Position numbers and translations under genes: made by a program | The notes under the pieces: generated by a model | Databases searched by the model: none | Told to the model about the DNA's origin: nothing | The model's input: the letters and a program-made list of their open reading frames with translations, nothing else | Source of the DNA: Rhodococcus sp. 14-1411-2a | GTDB lineage: Bacteria; Actinomycetota; Actinomycetes; Mycobacteriales; Mycobacteriaceae | DNA: 64,000 nucleotides | Assembly (NCBI RefSeq): GCF_002259485.1 | Contig: NZ_NPGA01000014.1 | Span: 186,001-250,000, forward strand | Reading direction: 5' to 3' | In this document: piece after piece, positions 45,566 to 54,088 of the stretch | How the letters are laid out: every line of letters begins with the position of its first letter | How positions within the stretch are numbered: position 1 is the first letter of the stretch

Positions 45566-46027
45566 TCAGCATTGTCCAGCCCCGGCGGCGTCGAGTCCCC
45601 GCAGAATTTCGTTCTGATCGCCGGGCGGGACGTCGTTCCAGCTGGGCGCGGTGGTCATTTCGGTGCGCAGACCCTCGACGGAGGCGGCGCGGTCGGAGAT
45701 TCCGGTCTGCTCCAGCGCATCGATGGACGGCAGAAACTGGGTGCAGGTCTGCTGGTAGAGCGCTTCACCGGTGACGCCGGAGGTCGCGTCGGTCGGAGCT
45801 GCGGGCTCGGCAGCAGGCGGTACCTCGGAAACAGGCGCAGGAGCGGGCGCGGGCGCAGGTGATTCCACCGTGGTGCTGGTCGGGACCGTGGTGGAGGCGA
45901 CAGCAGACGTGGTCGTAGCAGTGGCGGATGTGCTCGACGCTTCCTCGGTCGACGCCTCGTTGCCACATCCGGCCACCGAGACGGCCACGATCAGCCCGAG
46001 CAATCCGGTCGAGATTTTTCCGTTCAT
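45566..46027 (-). CDS. hypothetical lipoprotein
   Basis: A 153-residue exported protein. The signal LLGLIVAVSVAGCG ends in a lipobox (Cys21). A Ser/Thr/Ala/Pro-rich linker (residues about 25-80, with repeated AP dipeptides) separates it from a small domain with two cysteines (YQQTCTQFLPSID and the terminal GAGQC). It is similar in layout to many cell-envelope lipoproteins of actinobacteria. Function unknown. The 194 bases between it and the tRNA terminator are GC-rich, with short CG runs but no gene. Confidence 0.75.
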   Translation of the reverse strand: MNGKISTGLLGLIVAVSVAGCGNEASTEEASSTSATATTTSAVASTTVPTSTTVESPAPAPAPAPVSEVPPAAEPAAPTDATSGVTGEALYQQTCTQFLPSIDALEQTGISDRAASVEGLRTEMTTAPSWNDVPPGDQNEILRGLDAAGAGQC

Positions 46028-46063
46028 CGCAACTGTGTACCACCTACGGCGAAACCGCCGACG

Positions 46064-46978
46064 TCAAAGCAGGGTCTGCGCACGTCCGGTGATGGTGCTC
46101 AGCGCCGTCGACCAGGCGAGGTCTTTCGGGTCGAGGAACGCTCCGTGTCCGGCTCCGGGCAGAACGACGAGCTCGGGGTCGGTGCTGCCCGCCTTCACGG
46201 CAGCGTCGACGTAAACGCGGCTCTGATTCACCGAGACGGTTTGGTCGGCGTCACCGTGCAGTGCGGTCAGCGGCACGTCGAGCGGGAGGTATTCGATGGG
46301 CGAGGCGATCTCGTAGCGCCCGGGCACTTCGTCCGGCATGCCGCCCAGGAATGCGGGCACAAATTTGTCGCCGCCGATGTCGGCCGCTCTCTTCATGTCG
46401 AAGACGCCGGCCATGATGGTGGCGCTGCGGGGCTTGATCTTCGGTTCCGCTCCTGGAGCATCGACGGGCATGAGGTGTCGAGCGGCCACCCATGCGGCGA
46501 GTTGGCCACCGGCCGAATGTCCGGCGACGTGGACGCGATCGAGATCGAGTCGCCCGTCGGCTGCGTCCTGTACGACGGTTGCCAGTGCCTCGGTGGCGTC
46601 GTCGACGTCGGAGAGGGTGTTGGCCCAGTTGTTCGGGCCACGTCGGTATTCGACGTTCCACACGGCGATGCCCTCGTCGGCGATGGCCGTCGACATCTGT
46701 TGGAAGTACGACAGGTCGAGGTCTTCCTGCCACCCGCCGCCGTGAATCATCACCACCACCGGGAGCGAGCTGGCGTTGTTGTCCGGGAGGTACAGGTCGC
46801 CGATGTTGTCCGAGTCGTATCCGTACTTCAGCCGGATGGGATCCCCGGCCGGGCCTGATACCGGTTGTAGCGCAGCCGAATACGTTTCGGCGGTGCTCGG
46901 TGAGGAGTCGGTGTCGGCCGAACTGCAGCCGACCAACGCGACAGCCAGCAGACCCGAGAGGAAATGGCGACGATTCAC
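46064..46978 (-). CDS. alpha/beta hydrolase lipoprotein (BD-FAE/esterase type)
   Basis: A 304-residue esterase-type hydrolase. The GTG start at 46978 overlaps the stop of the PHP gene (GTGA). A signal ending in ALVGCSS (lipobox) follows the N-terminal NRRHFLSG. The oxyanion motif HGGGW, the nucleophile in VAGHSAGGQLAAW, an aspartate in LHGDADQTV and a histidine in GAGHGAFLDP make a full catalytic set. It is anchored outside the membrane. Carboxylesterase on small esters is likely; the substrate is unknown. Confidence 0.85.
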   Translation of the reverse strand: MNRRHFLSGLLAVALVGCSSADTDSSPSTAETYSAALQPVSGPAGDPIRLKYGYDSDNIGDLYLPDNNASSLPVVVMIHGGGWQEDLDLSYFQQMSTAIADEGIAVWNVEYRRGPNNWANTLSDVDDATEALATVVQDAADGRLDLDRVHVAGHSAGGQLAAWVAARHLMPVDAPGAEPKIKPRSATIMAGVFDMKRAADIGGDKFVPAFLGGMPDEVPGRYEIASPIEYLPLDVPLTALHGDADQTVSVNQSRVYVDAAVKAGSTDPELVVLPGAGHGAFLDPKDLAWSTALSTITGRAQTLL

Positions 46979-47994
46979 GCGCGCTGCGCCGTCCACTCGA
47001 GCAGTTCGGTGAGCGGCCAGGTGTTGATCACGCGCTCGGCGGGGACGCCGCGCGCTTCGGCACGGATGCAGCCGTAGCCCTGCCAGTCCAGCTGTCCGGG
47101 TGCGTGCGCGTCGGTGTCGATGGAGAACAGGCAGTCGCGCTCGAGGGCGATGTCGATCAGTCGCTCCGGAGGATCCTGGCGCTCGGGTCTGGCGTTGATC
47201 TCCACCGCGGTGCCGAACTGTCGGCAGCCCTCGAAGACCACGGGGGCGTCGAACGTCGATTCGGGCCTGGTGCCGCGGCCACCCTCGACGAGCCGTCCGG
47301 TGCAGTGACCGAGCACGTCGACGTGCGGGTTGGCGATGGCGGTGACCATGCGTTTGGTCATGGTCTTGGAGTCGGCACGCAGGTTGGAATGCACGCTCGC
47401 CACGACCACGTCCAGCTCGGCGAGCAGACCTTCGTCCTGGTCGAGTGATCCGTCGTCGAGAATGTCCACTTCGATTCCGGTGAGGATGCGGAACGGTGCG
47501 AGCCGCTCGTTCAGCTCGGCGATGACGTCGAGCTGTGCGCGTAGGCGCTCGGCCGTGAGGCCGTTGGCGACCTTCAGTCGCGGGGAATGGTCGGTGAGAG
47601 CACAGTATTCGTGGCCGAGCCGCGCGGCGGTGCGCATCATTTCCTCGATGGGGCTGCCGCCGTCGGACCAGTTGGAATGGGTGTGCAGATCGCCCTTCAA
47701 TGCGCTGCGAAGTTCGTTGTCGCCGATCGGTTCTGCGGCGTCTCGTTGTTCGCGGAGGTAGTCCGGGACGTCCTGGGTGAGAGCCTGGCGAATGATCAGC
47801 GAGGTCTTGGCTCCGATACCGGCCAGCGAGGACCAGCTGTCGGCCTTCTCGTGCTCGGATCGCTGTGCGGGCGTGAGGGATTCGACGACATCGGCGGCCC
47901 GACGGTAGGCCTTGACGCGGTGGGTGTCCGAACGTGAGCGCTCGAGCCAGTACCCGATCTCTCGGAGTGCGTCCACCGGATCCATGCGTTCCAT
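46975..47994 (-). CDS. PHP domain phosphoesterase
   Basis: A 339-residue protein: an N-terminal helix-hairpin-helix region like that in DNA polymerase X (VDALREIGYWLERSRSDTHR, DSWSSLAGIGAKTS) is followed by a PHP domain with the metal-binding motifs GDLHTHSNWSDG, LTDHSPRL, EVDIL and SIDTDAHAPG. Such proteins are relatives of the exonuclease part of PolX or of histidinol phosphatase. The start ATG at 47994 is taken; 47985 and a longer frame to 48015 are alternatives. It is upstream of, and overlaps, the hydrolase gene. Confidence 0.85.
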   Translation of the reverse strand: MERMDPVDALREIGYWLERSRSDTHRVKAYRRAADVVESLTPAQRSEHEKADSWSSLAGIGAKTSLIIRQALTQDVPDYLREQRDAAEPIGDNELRSALKGDLHTHSNWSDGGSPIEEMMRTAARLGHEYCALTDHSPRLKVANGLTAERLRAQLDVIAELNERLAPFRILTGIEVDILDDGSLDQDEGLLAELDVVVASVHSNLRADSKTMTKRMVTAIANPHVDVLGHCTGRLVEGGRGTRPESTFDAPVVFEGCRQFGTAVEINARPERQDPPERLIDIALERDCLFSIDTDAHAPGQLDWQGYGCIRAEARGVPAERVINTWPLTELLEWTAQRA

Positions 47995-48105
47995 TGTGCC
48001 TGGCGGTACCGACACGCGTTCACGGGGTAAACGGACAAAACTCTCAGGGAGTTACCAGGTCGCTCACTCCCCATAGGCTTGAAGCTGCAACTACCATCGG
48101 CAGTC

Positions 48106-48795
48106 ATGACCAAGAAATGGTGGATCGTCGGAGTGGTTGTTGTCGTCGTGGCGGCGCTCGGGCTGTACTTCGGCCCCAAGATCTATGCGTCGCTCCAGGA
48201 AGACGACGCACCGGCAGCATCGGTGTCCACCTCGGGCGCGCAGGCCGCCAGTACCGAGAGCATCGATGGACGGTGGATCGTCACCCCAGGTGACGCTGCC
48301 AACGCCACCGCCGCGGGCTATACCGTCGACGAACTGCTCAACGGGTCCGATGTCACTGTGGTCGGGTCGACGACCGAGGTCTCGGGCAACGTCGTCATCG
48401 CCGACGACACCCTGACCGAGGGACAGGTGGTCGTGATGACCAACTCGATCACCACCGACAGCGATCGTCGCGACAGTCAGTTCCGCGGCAACATCTTCGA
48501 CACCGCCGCCTACCCGACGGCGACGTTCGACATCGACTCGCCGATCGACCTGTCCTCCCTGCCCAAGGACGGCACCACCCAAACCGTCACCGCCGAGGGC
48601 ACATTGACGCTCAAGGACCAGACGCGTCCGGTCTCGGTGCAGATGGAGGTGCTGCAGTCCGGTGACACGCTCATCGCGTCGGGCGCAATTCCGACCACGT
48701 GGGCCGATTACGGCATCGAACCGCCGTCGCTCGGCTTCGTCACCGTGGAGGGCTCGGGAACCGTCGACTTCCTGATCAATCTGAGTCAGCAGTAG
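48106..48795 (+). CDS. YceI family protein, membrane-anchored form
   Basis: A 229-residue protein with a signal anchor (KWWIVGVVVVVVAALGLYFG, residues 4-23) and an extracytoplasmic YceI domain: DGRWIVTPGDAANATAAGY, RGNIFDTAAYPTATFDIDSP and a late TWADYGIEPPSLGFVTVEG. ATG at 48106 gives the anchor; the frame reaching upstream to 48079 lacks support. It is the second YceI-type gene in this window, the other being cytosolic. It converges with the sterol-desaturase-like gene, overlapping by 20 bases. Confidence 0.87.
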   Translation: MTKKWWIVGVVVVVVAALGLYFGPKIYASLQEDDAPAASVSTSGAQAASTESIDGRWIVTPGDAANATAAGYTVDELLNGSDVTVVGSTTEVSGNVVIADDTLTEGQVVVMTNSITTDSDRRDSQFRGNIFDTAAYPTATFDIDSPIDLSSLPKDGTTQTVTAEGTLTLKDQTRPVSVQMEVLQSGDTLIASGAIPTTWADYGIEPPSLGFVTVEGSGTVDFLINLSQQ

Positions 48796-49681
48796 CGCGT
48801 TCTCTCGCGGCCGCAGGCGTCCATCCCGGCGGCCCGACGAGATATCCGACGCGTTCCTTCCATGACCGCGATGCCGCGACATCCCGTGCGATGTTGCGGT
48901 ATTCGTGTGTCTGGAGGGTCCAGATGTTGAACGTGTCCACTGGCTTGGTGAGGCCGTAGTTTGGGCGCTCGACTTCCTCGGCGTAGGTGCCGAACAGTCG
49001 GTCCCAGACGATGAGGATGCCGCCGTAGTTCTTGTCGAGATACTGAGGATCGCGGCCGTGATGGACGCGATGGTGCGAGGGCGTGTTGAAGACGAACTCG
49101 AACGGCCGCGGCAACCGGTCGATGCGCTCGGTGTGGACCCAGAATTGATAGACGAGGTTGATCGAGAAGCCGACGAACACCATCCACGGCGGCATTCCCA
49201 GCAGTGGGAGCGGTAGCCACATGATGACCTCGCCGCTGTTGTTCCATTTCTGTCGCAGCGCCGCCGCGAAGTTGAAGTACTCGCTCGAATGATGAGCCTG
49301 ATGCGTCGCCCAGATCAGTCGGGTCCGATGCGCGATGCGGTGATAGCCGTAGAACAGCAGGTCGACGCCCAGGATCAGGATCACCCACGTGTACCAGGCG
49401 TCGGCCGGGAGATGCCACGGCGCAACGTAGACGTAGATGGCGGTGTAGCCGACGAGGGCGAGCGCCTTCCATGCCGTGGTGGTCGCGATCGACACCAGGC
49501 CCATGCTCAGGCTGGCGCGCGCATCCCTGGCGGAGTAGCTGCCGCGAGACCCGTCTTCTAGCTTCGCGGCGGCAATCCACTCGATGGCCAGCAGCAGCGC
49601 GAACGCGGGAATGGCCAGCGCGACGGGGTCGCGCAGCGGTTCGGGCAGTGCATTCCACGCCGAACCGATCCAGTCGCTCAT
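48776..49681 (-). CDS. sterol desaturase / fatty acid hydroxylase superfamily protein
   Basis: A 301-residue integral-membrane di-iron enzyme. The histidine clusters HRIAHRTRLIW, HQAHHSSEYFN, and FNTPSHHRVHHG follow the HX3H, HX2HH, HX2HH pattern of the superfamily, with about five membrane helices. It likely hydroxylates or desaturates a lipid; the substrate is unknown. ATG at 49681 is supported by a GGAGG-like sequence upstream (GGGAGGTTCG on the minus strand). It is divergent from the SOUL gene. Confidence 0.88.
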   Translation of the reverse strand: MSDWIGSAWNALPEPLRDPVALAIPAFALLLAIEWIAAAKLEDGSRGSYSARDARASLSMGLVSIATTTAWKALALVGYTAIYVYVAPWHLPADAWYTWVILILGVDLLFYGYHRIAHRTRLIWATHQAHHSSEYFNFAAALRQKWNNSGEVIMWLPLPLLGMPPWMVFVGFSINLVYQFWVHTERIDRLPRPFEFVFNTPSHHRVHHGRDPQYLDKNYGGILIVWDRLFGTYAEEVERPNYGLTKPVDTFNIWTLQTHEYRNIARDVAASRSWKERVGYLVGPPGWTPAAARERATADSD

Positions 49682-49790
49682 CGAACCTCCCGCGTGACAG
49701 TGAGAGGTTGAGTGTAACGCTGCCTGCCCTACTTTCCTACGGCTCGTACCGTGGAGGGCGCACGCATCGGTCGAGGGAGCGGAGTCGGAC

Positions 49791-50426
49791 ATGTTGCAGA
49801 AGATCGCGTCCACGGTCGGGCAGGTGGGCGAGTCCGTGTTGGGTGTCGTCGGCATTCGGGTCGGTACCGAGGAACCGCCGCACACGAGCCGTCGACTGAC
49901 CGATGCGGTGGAGATCCGTCGTTACTCACCACGCATCGCGGCGCAGACCACGGTCGACGCCGATGAGGACGAGGCACGCCAGGAAGGTTTCCGTCGGCTC
50001 GCCGGGTACATATTCGGTGGAAACGGGGGCAAGCAGAAGGTTGCCATGACCGCTCCCGTCAGTCAGTCGCCCGCAGGCTCGAAGAAGATCGCGATGACTG
50101 CCCCCGTGTCGAGCACGCCCGGCAGCGACGGCTGGGTCGTCCGGTTCTTCATGCCGGCCGAGTGGACGATGGACACGCTGCCCACGCCCGACGACGACCG
50201 GGTGACATTGGTGGAGGTCCCAGCGGAGACGGTGGCCGTGCTGCGTTTCAGCGGTGGCCGCAGCCGGGACGACGTCGAACCGCAGATGGCCGCGTTGACC
50301 GAAGCGCTGCGTGCACACGGCATCGAGATGCTCGGTGAGCCGATGACCTGGTTCTACGATCCTCCGTGGACCTTGCCGCCGCTGCGTCGCAACGAGGTGG
50401 TCGTGGCGATACCGGACGGTTCCTGA
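49791..50426 (+). CDS. SOUL heme-binding family protein
   Basis: A 211-residue SOUL/HBP-family protein: VEIRRYSPRIAAQTTVDADE, FRRLAGYIFGGNGGKQKVAM with twice repeated AMTAPVS, and the C-terminal AMTWFYDPPWTLPPLRRNEV, the best-conserved part of the family. Family members bind heme or porphyrins; no signal is present. ATG at 49791 follows GGGAGCGGAG. It is followed after 60 bases by an Rrf2 regulator. Confidence 0.9.
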   Translation: MLQKIASTVGQVGESVLGVVGIRVGTEEPPHTSRRLTDAVEIRRYSPRIAAQTTVDADEDEARQEGFRRLAGYIFGGNGGKQKVAMTAPVSQSPAGSKKIAMTAPVSSTPGSDGWVVRFFMPAEWTMDTLPTPDDDRVTLVEVPAETVAVLRFSGGRSRDDVEPQMAALTEALRAHGIEMLGEPMTWFYDPPWTLPPLRRNEVVVAIPDGS

Positions 50427-50486
50427 CGCGTCGGGGCATTCCGGCAACTGCTCGCTAATTCCCTATTGCAATGGTAGGAATTGAGC

Positions 50487-50945
50487 GTGCACATCACGGC
50501 CAAGGCGGACTACGCAGTTCGGACGCTCGTCGAACTCGCGGCGGTCGGCGGGCAGCGGCCCGCGAAGGCCGAGGCGCTGGCCCTGGCGCAGGGAATTCCG
50601 CACAAGTTTCTCGAATCGGTGCTCTCCGATCTGCGTCGAGCAGATCTGGTGTGCAGTAGACGGGGACCCGACGGCGGCTACTGGCTGGCGCGGGAGGCGT
50701 CGGACATTTCTGTTGCCGACGTGATGAGGGCCGTGGAGGGACCGCTGGCGTCGGTGCGCGGTCTGCGGCCCGAGGATGCGGAGTACTCCGGTCCGGCCGA
50801 GCCGCTCACCCGCGTGTGGCTCGCCGTACGCGCCAATCTGCGGGCGGTGCTCGAGGCGGTCTCGCTGGCGGACATCGTCGAGAACGACTTGCCGGACTTG
50901 GTGGGGGAACTCATCAGCGAGCCGACCGCATGGGCTCGTCGATGA
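50487..50945 (+). CDS. Rrf2 family transcriptional regulator
   Basis: A 152-residue winged-helix Rrf2 protein: HITAKADYAVRTLVELAAVG at the N-terminus, then the helix-turn-helix and wing (IPHKFLESVLSDLRRADLVC, SRRGPDGGYWLARE). The three cysteines that hold a [2Fe-2S] cluster in IscR are absent; only one cysteine is seen, before the wing. So it is not an IscR-type sensor in the strict sense. GTG at 50487 is taken as start (TTG at 50481 is possible), with TAGGAA upstream. Confidence 0.85.
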   Translation: MHITAKADYAVRTLVELAAVGGQRPAKAEALALAQGIPHKFLESVLSDLRRADLVCSRRGPDGGYWLAREASDISVADVMRAVEGPLASVRGLRPEDAEYSGPAEPLTRVWLAVRANLRAVLEAVSLADIVENDLPDLVGELISEPTAWARR

Positions 50946-50987
50946 TGTGAGTCACATCCGATCTTCGGTGTGGCGCGATCGACAAAA

Positions 50988-51021
50988 TTGCACATCACTG
51001 CAAACTTGCAGAACAGTGCAA
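50988..51021. promoter_or_regulatory. tandem TTGCA-N6-TGCAA operators before TetR/MMPL
   Basis: Two 16-base palindromes, TTGCACATCACTGCAA (50988-51003) and TTGCAGAACAGTGCAA (51006-51021), two bases apart, end 19 bases before the TetR start. They are probably binding sites for this TetR protein, which would control itself and the MMPL exporter. Confidence 0.75.
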
Positions 51022-51040
51022 GTTCCGTAGGTTGGTAGTC

Positions 51041-51709
51041 GTGACTTCTCCGACGGGCCTTCGTGATCTGAAGAAGGCCGCAACCCGCGACGCACTCGGC
51101 ATGGCCGCCGTGCGTCTGGGCAAGGAGCACGGCATCGACGCGGTCACCGCCGACGCCATCGCGCACGAAGCGGGAGTCTCCACCCGTACGTTCCACAACT
51201 ACTTCTCCAACAAAGAAGAAGCAGTTCTCCATCACATCGAGGTGTCTGCCCTCGAATGGTTCGAGCTCCTGCGCGCCAGGCCGGCGACCGAACCGATCTG
51301 GGACTCGTTGCGGCACATCGCAATCGACCTCGTCGCGGACCCCGGCCGGGATCTGGACGACACGTTTGCGGCAGCGCGGCTGATCGAAGCCAACCCCGCC
51401 CTGATGGCCCGCAAGCTCGAGATGCACCAATCGCTGACCCGCAAACTCGGCGAAGCCATCGCCGAGCGAACCGGCACCGATATCGACACCGATCTCTACC
51501 CCAACCTGCTCCAGATGGCCGTCGGTGGTGCCGTCACTGCAGCACTGAACATCTGGGTCACCGACTCCGCAGGCGCATCGACGCCGAGGGCGCTCATCGA
51601 GGACGCCTTCGACCAACTCCGCGCGGGACTTCCCGAACCCAAGGGTCGTTCCGCAGGCTCCACTCCCGAACCCCACCCCCACTCGTCCGAACACAACCGA
51701 GGAGCTTGA
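51041..51709 (+). CDS. TetR family regulator of the MMPL exporter
   Basis: A 222-residue TetR protein. The DNA-binding region is KEHGIDAVTADAIAHEAGVS followed by TRTFHNYFSNKEEAVLHHIE. GTG at 51041 is taken as start. The gene ends two bases before the exporter start, so both are one transcript under the tandem operators at 50988-51021. The tail from about residue 202 (GRSAGSTPEPHPHSSEH) is low-complexity and derives from a dispersed repeat at 51644-51666. Confidence 0.88.
   Translation: MTSPTGLRDLKKAATRDALGMAAVRLGKEHGIDAVTADAIAHEAGVSTRTFHNYFSNKEEAVLHHIEVSALEWFELLRARPATEPIWDSLRHIAIDLVADPGRDLDDTFAAARLIEANPALMARKLEMHQSLTRKLGEAIAERTGTDIDTDLYPNLLQMAVGGAVTAALNIWVTDSAGASTPRALIEDAFDQLRAGLPEPKGRSAGSTPEPHPHSSEHNRGA
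51644..51666. repeat. dispersed repeat at the end of the TetR gene
   Basis: A 23-base sequence containing TTCCGCAGGCTCC, identical to 57769-57791. It is translated here as part of the C-terminal tail of the TetR protein (GRSAGST). Confidence 0.8.
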
Positions 51710-51711
51710 CA

Positions 51712-54000
51712 GTGGCCACCTATCTCTACCGAATCGGAAGATTCGCGTACCGACGCAAGGGCATGGTCCTCGGACTGTGGCTGGCGATTCTGGTTCTCGC
51801 CGGGGTGGGCGCAGCGACGCTGTCCGGCCCGACGGTCAACTCGTTCTCCATCCCGGGTACGCCCGCCCAGGCCGCACTGGACCTGCAGGAGGAGCGCTTC
51901 GGCAACGCCGAGGATCCGCTCACCGCGGTCAGTGCCGAGTACGTGTTCCAGGCACCCGACGGGCAGACGCTGGACACCCCGCAGTACACCTCGGCCATCG
52001 ATGCCAGCATCGCCGAAATCGAGAAGATCGACGCGGCCAAGCCTGCGGAAGGCGCTCCGGCACTGGCCAACCCGGTCGCGGCCAACCAGTCGATCATCGA
52101 GCGGTACACCGAAGCGGCAACGGAAGCAGGCACCCCGGCCGATCAGGTGGCCGCCGACGCCGCTGCCACGTCTCCGCTGAGCCCCAACGGCAACGTCGGC
52201 ACGGTCACCGTGCCGATCAACGTCGAACTCGCCGACGTCACCGATGAGATCCGCACCCAGCTCGACGAGGCCGCGCAGCCCGCCCGTGACGCCGGCCTGA
52301 CGGTTCTGCTCGGCGGTACCGTCGCGCAGGAGAACGTCTCGCCCGGTGGAACGTCCGAACTCGTCGGTCTCGCAGTCGCCGCCGTGGTGCTGCTCATCAT
52401 GTTCGGCTCCGCCGCGGCCGCCAGCCTGCCGCTCATCACGGCCATCGTCGGCATCGGCATCTCGAGTCTGGCGATCACCACGGCGTCCGGTTTCGCCGAC
52501 CTGTCGTCGTTCACACCGGTTCTCGCCATCATGATCGGCTTGGCCGTCGCCATCGACTACTCGCTGTTCATCCTCGCCCGCTATCGACACGAGTTGACGC
52601 TCACCGACGACCGCGAGGAAGCCGTCGGGCGGTCCGTGGGAACCGCGGGCTCGGCCGTCGTGTTCGCCGGCGCGACCGTGCTCATCGCCCTCGTCGCGCT
52701 GCGCGTCGTCGGCATTCCGTTCCTGTCCCAGATGGGTGCGGCTGCCGGTTTCGCGGTGTTCATCGCGGTCCTGATCGCACTGACGTTCCTGCCGGCAATG
52801 CTCGGTCTCTACAAGGGCAAGGCCTTCGCGGGCAAGGTCAAGTTCGTCAACACCACCGATCCCGAGGACCCGAACGCCAAGGCCACCAACGGACTGCGTT
52901 GGGCGCGGTTCCTGGTCAAGAGGCCCGCGCTGGGTCTCATCGGCGGCATCGTTCTCCTCGGCGTCATCGCAGGCCCGACCACAGGACTGTCGTTGGCACT
53001 GCCGTCCACCGCCACCGCCGACCCGTCGACGCCCGCACGTCAGGCCTACGACATCGTCGACGAGGGCTTCGGGCCGGGACGCAACGGACCGTTGCTGGTC
53101 ATCGCCGACGCATCCGGCGTTGCCGAGGCCGACCGGACTGCCTCGTTCGGCAAGGTCGTCGAGACCATCACCGGTCAGTCCGACGTCACCAACGCGCAGA
53201 TCATCGCCGTCAACCCGGCCGGTGACACCGCTCAGATCCTCGTCACCCCGTCTTCCTCGCCCAACAGCGAGCAGACCAAGGACCTGGTGGCCAACATCCG
53301 CAACGCCGAACCGGGCGTGCAGGCCAGCGACGGCGTCTCGTACGGCGTCACCGGCCAGACGGCGCTCGAACTCGACGTCTCCGAACGACTGCAGGACGCC
53401 TTGATCCCGTACCTGGCAGTGGTGGTCGGCCTGGCGTTCGTGCTGCTGATGCTCGTGTTCCGCTCGATCCTGGTGCCGCTGACCGCGACACTCGGCTTCC
53501 TGCTCAGCGTGCTCGCGACGTTCGGTGCCACGGTGTTCATCTTCCAAGAGGGCGGGCTCGGCCTGATCTCCAACCCGCAGCCGATCGTCAGCTTCATGCC
53601 GATCTTCCTCATCGGTGTGGTGTTCGGCCTGGCGATGGACTACCAGGTGTTCCTCGTCTCGCGGATGCGTGAGGAGTTCGTCCACGGAGCCGCCGCCAAG
53701 GACGCCGTCGTCAACGGCTTCAAGTACGGCGCACGCGTGGTCACCTCGGCTGCAGTCATCATGATTTCGGTGTTCGCCGCCTTCATCGCCGAGCCGGACT
53801 CGTTCATCAAGTCCATCGGATTCGCGCTCGCCGCAGCCGTGTTCTTCGACGCCTTCGTCGTGCGCATGGTGCTGATCCCGTCGGTGATGGCGCTGATGGG
53901 CGACAAGGCCTGGTGGCTGCCGAAGTGGCTGGACAAGATCCTGCCCAACGTCGACATCGAAGGTGCCAAGCTGAAGACGGCCCCGGAGAAGAGCGCGTAG
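51712..54000 (+). CDS. MMPL family RND exporter
   Basis: A 762-residue RND-type transporter with two halves of one plus five membrane helices (helix at 18-38; bundles around residues 220-370 and 560-740) and two extracellular domains. The conserved GLAVAIDYSLFILARYRHEL and GLAMDYQVFLVSRMREEF segments hold the proton-relay aspartates. MMPL proteins export lipids, siderophores or drugs in mycolic-acid bacteria. GTG at 51712 has GAGGAG upstream; the longer frame from 51256 runs through the TetR gene. Regulated with TetR. Confidence 0.92.
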   Translation: MATYLYRIGRFAYRRKGMVLGLWLAILVLAGVGAATLSGPTVNSFSIPGTPAQAALDLQEERFGNAEDPLTAVSAEYVFQAPDGQTLDTPQYTSAIDASIAEIEKIDAAKPAEGAPALANPVAANQSIIERYTEAATEAGTPADQVAADAAATSPLSPNGNVGTVTVPINVELADVTDEIRTQLDEAAQPARDAGLTVLLGGTVAQENVSPGGTSELVGLAVAAVVLLIMFGSAAAASLPLITAIVGIGISSLAITTASGFADLSSFTPVLAIMIGLAVAIDYSLFILARYRHELTLTDDREEAVGRSVGTAGSAVVFAGATVLIALVALRVVGIPFLSQMGAAAGFAVFIAVLIALTFLPAMLGLYKGKAFAGKVKFVNTTDPEDPNAKATNGLRWARFLVKRPALGLIGGIVLLGVIAGPTTGLSLALPSTATADPSTPARQAYDIVDEGFGPGRNGPLLVIADASGVAEADRTASFGKVVETITGQSDVTNAQIIAVNPAGDTAQILVTPSSSPNSEQTKDLVANIRNAEPGVQASDGVSYGVTGQTALELDVSERLQDALIPYLAVVVGLAFVLLMLVFRSILVPLTATLGFLLSVLATFGATVFIFQEGGLGLISNPQPIVSFMPIFLIGVVFGLAMDYQVFLVSRMREEFVHGAAAKDAVVNGFKYGARVVTSAAVIMISVFAAFIAEPDSFIKSIGFALAAAVFFDAFVVRMVLIPSVMALMGDKAWWLPKWLDKILPNVDIEGAKLKTAPEKSA

Positions 54001-54020
54001 TACTTGCGTCGCGGCTGAGG

Positions 54021-54083
54021 CCGAAGATTACCCGTAATACTCGAACGGAGAGACTGTTATCCATGTGTACGAGTAATCTTCGG
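54021..54083. promoter_or_regulatory. large inverted repeat before the second ABC exporter
   Basis: CCGAAGATTAC (54021-54031) and GTAATCTTCGG (54073-54083) are perfect 11-base arms around 41 bases; extended arms share CCGAAGATTACyCGTA. An inner palindrome ATTACCCGTAAT lies at 54027-54038. The right arm ends six bases before the ATG at 54089 and there is no ribosome-binding sequence near it, so the message may be leaderless. Confidence 0.6.
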
Positions 54084-54088
54084 TCATC

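Noticed and set aside
51496-53685. A 729-codon open frame opposite the MMPL gene
   Set aside because: Sequence is rich in Asp, Glu, Gln, His and Arg with no domain, and the opposite strand has a complete RND transporter.
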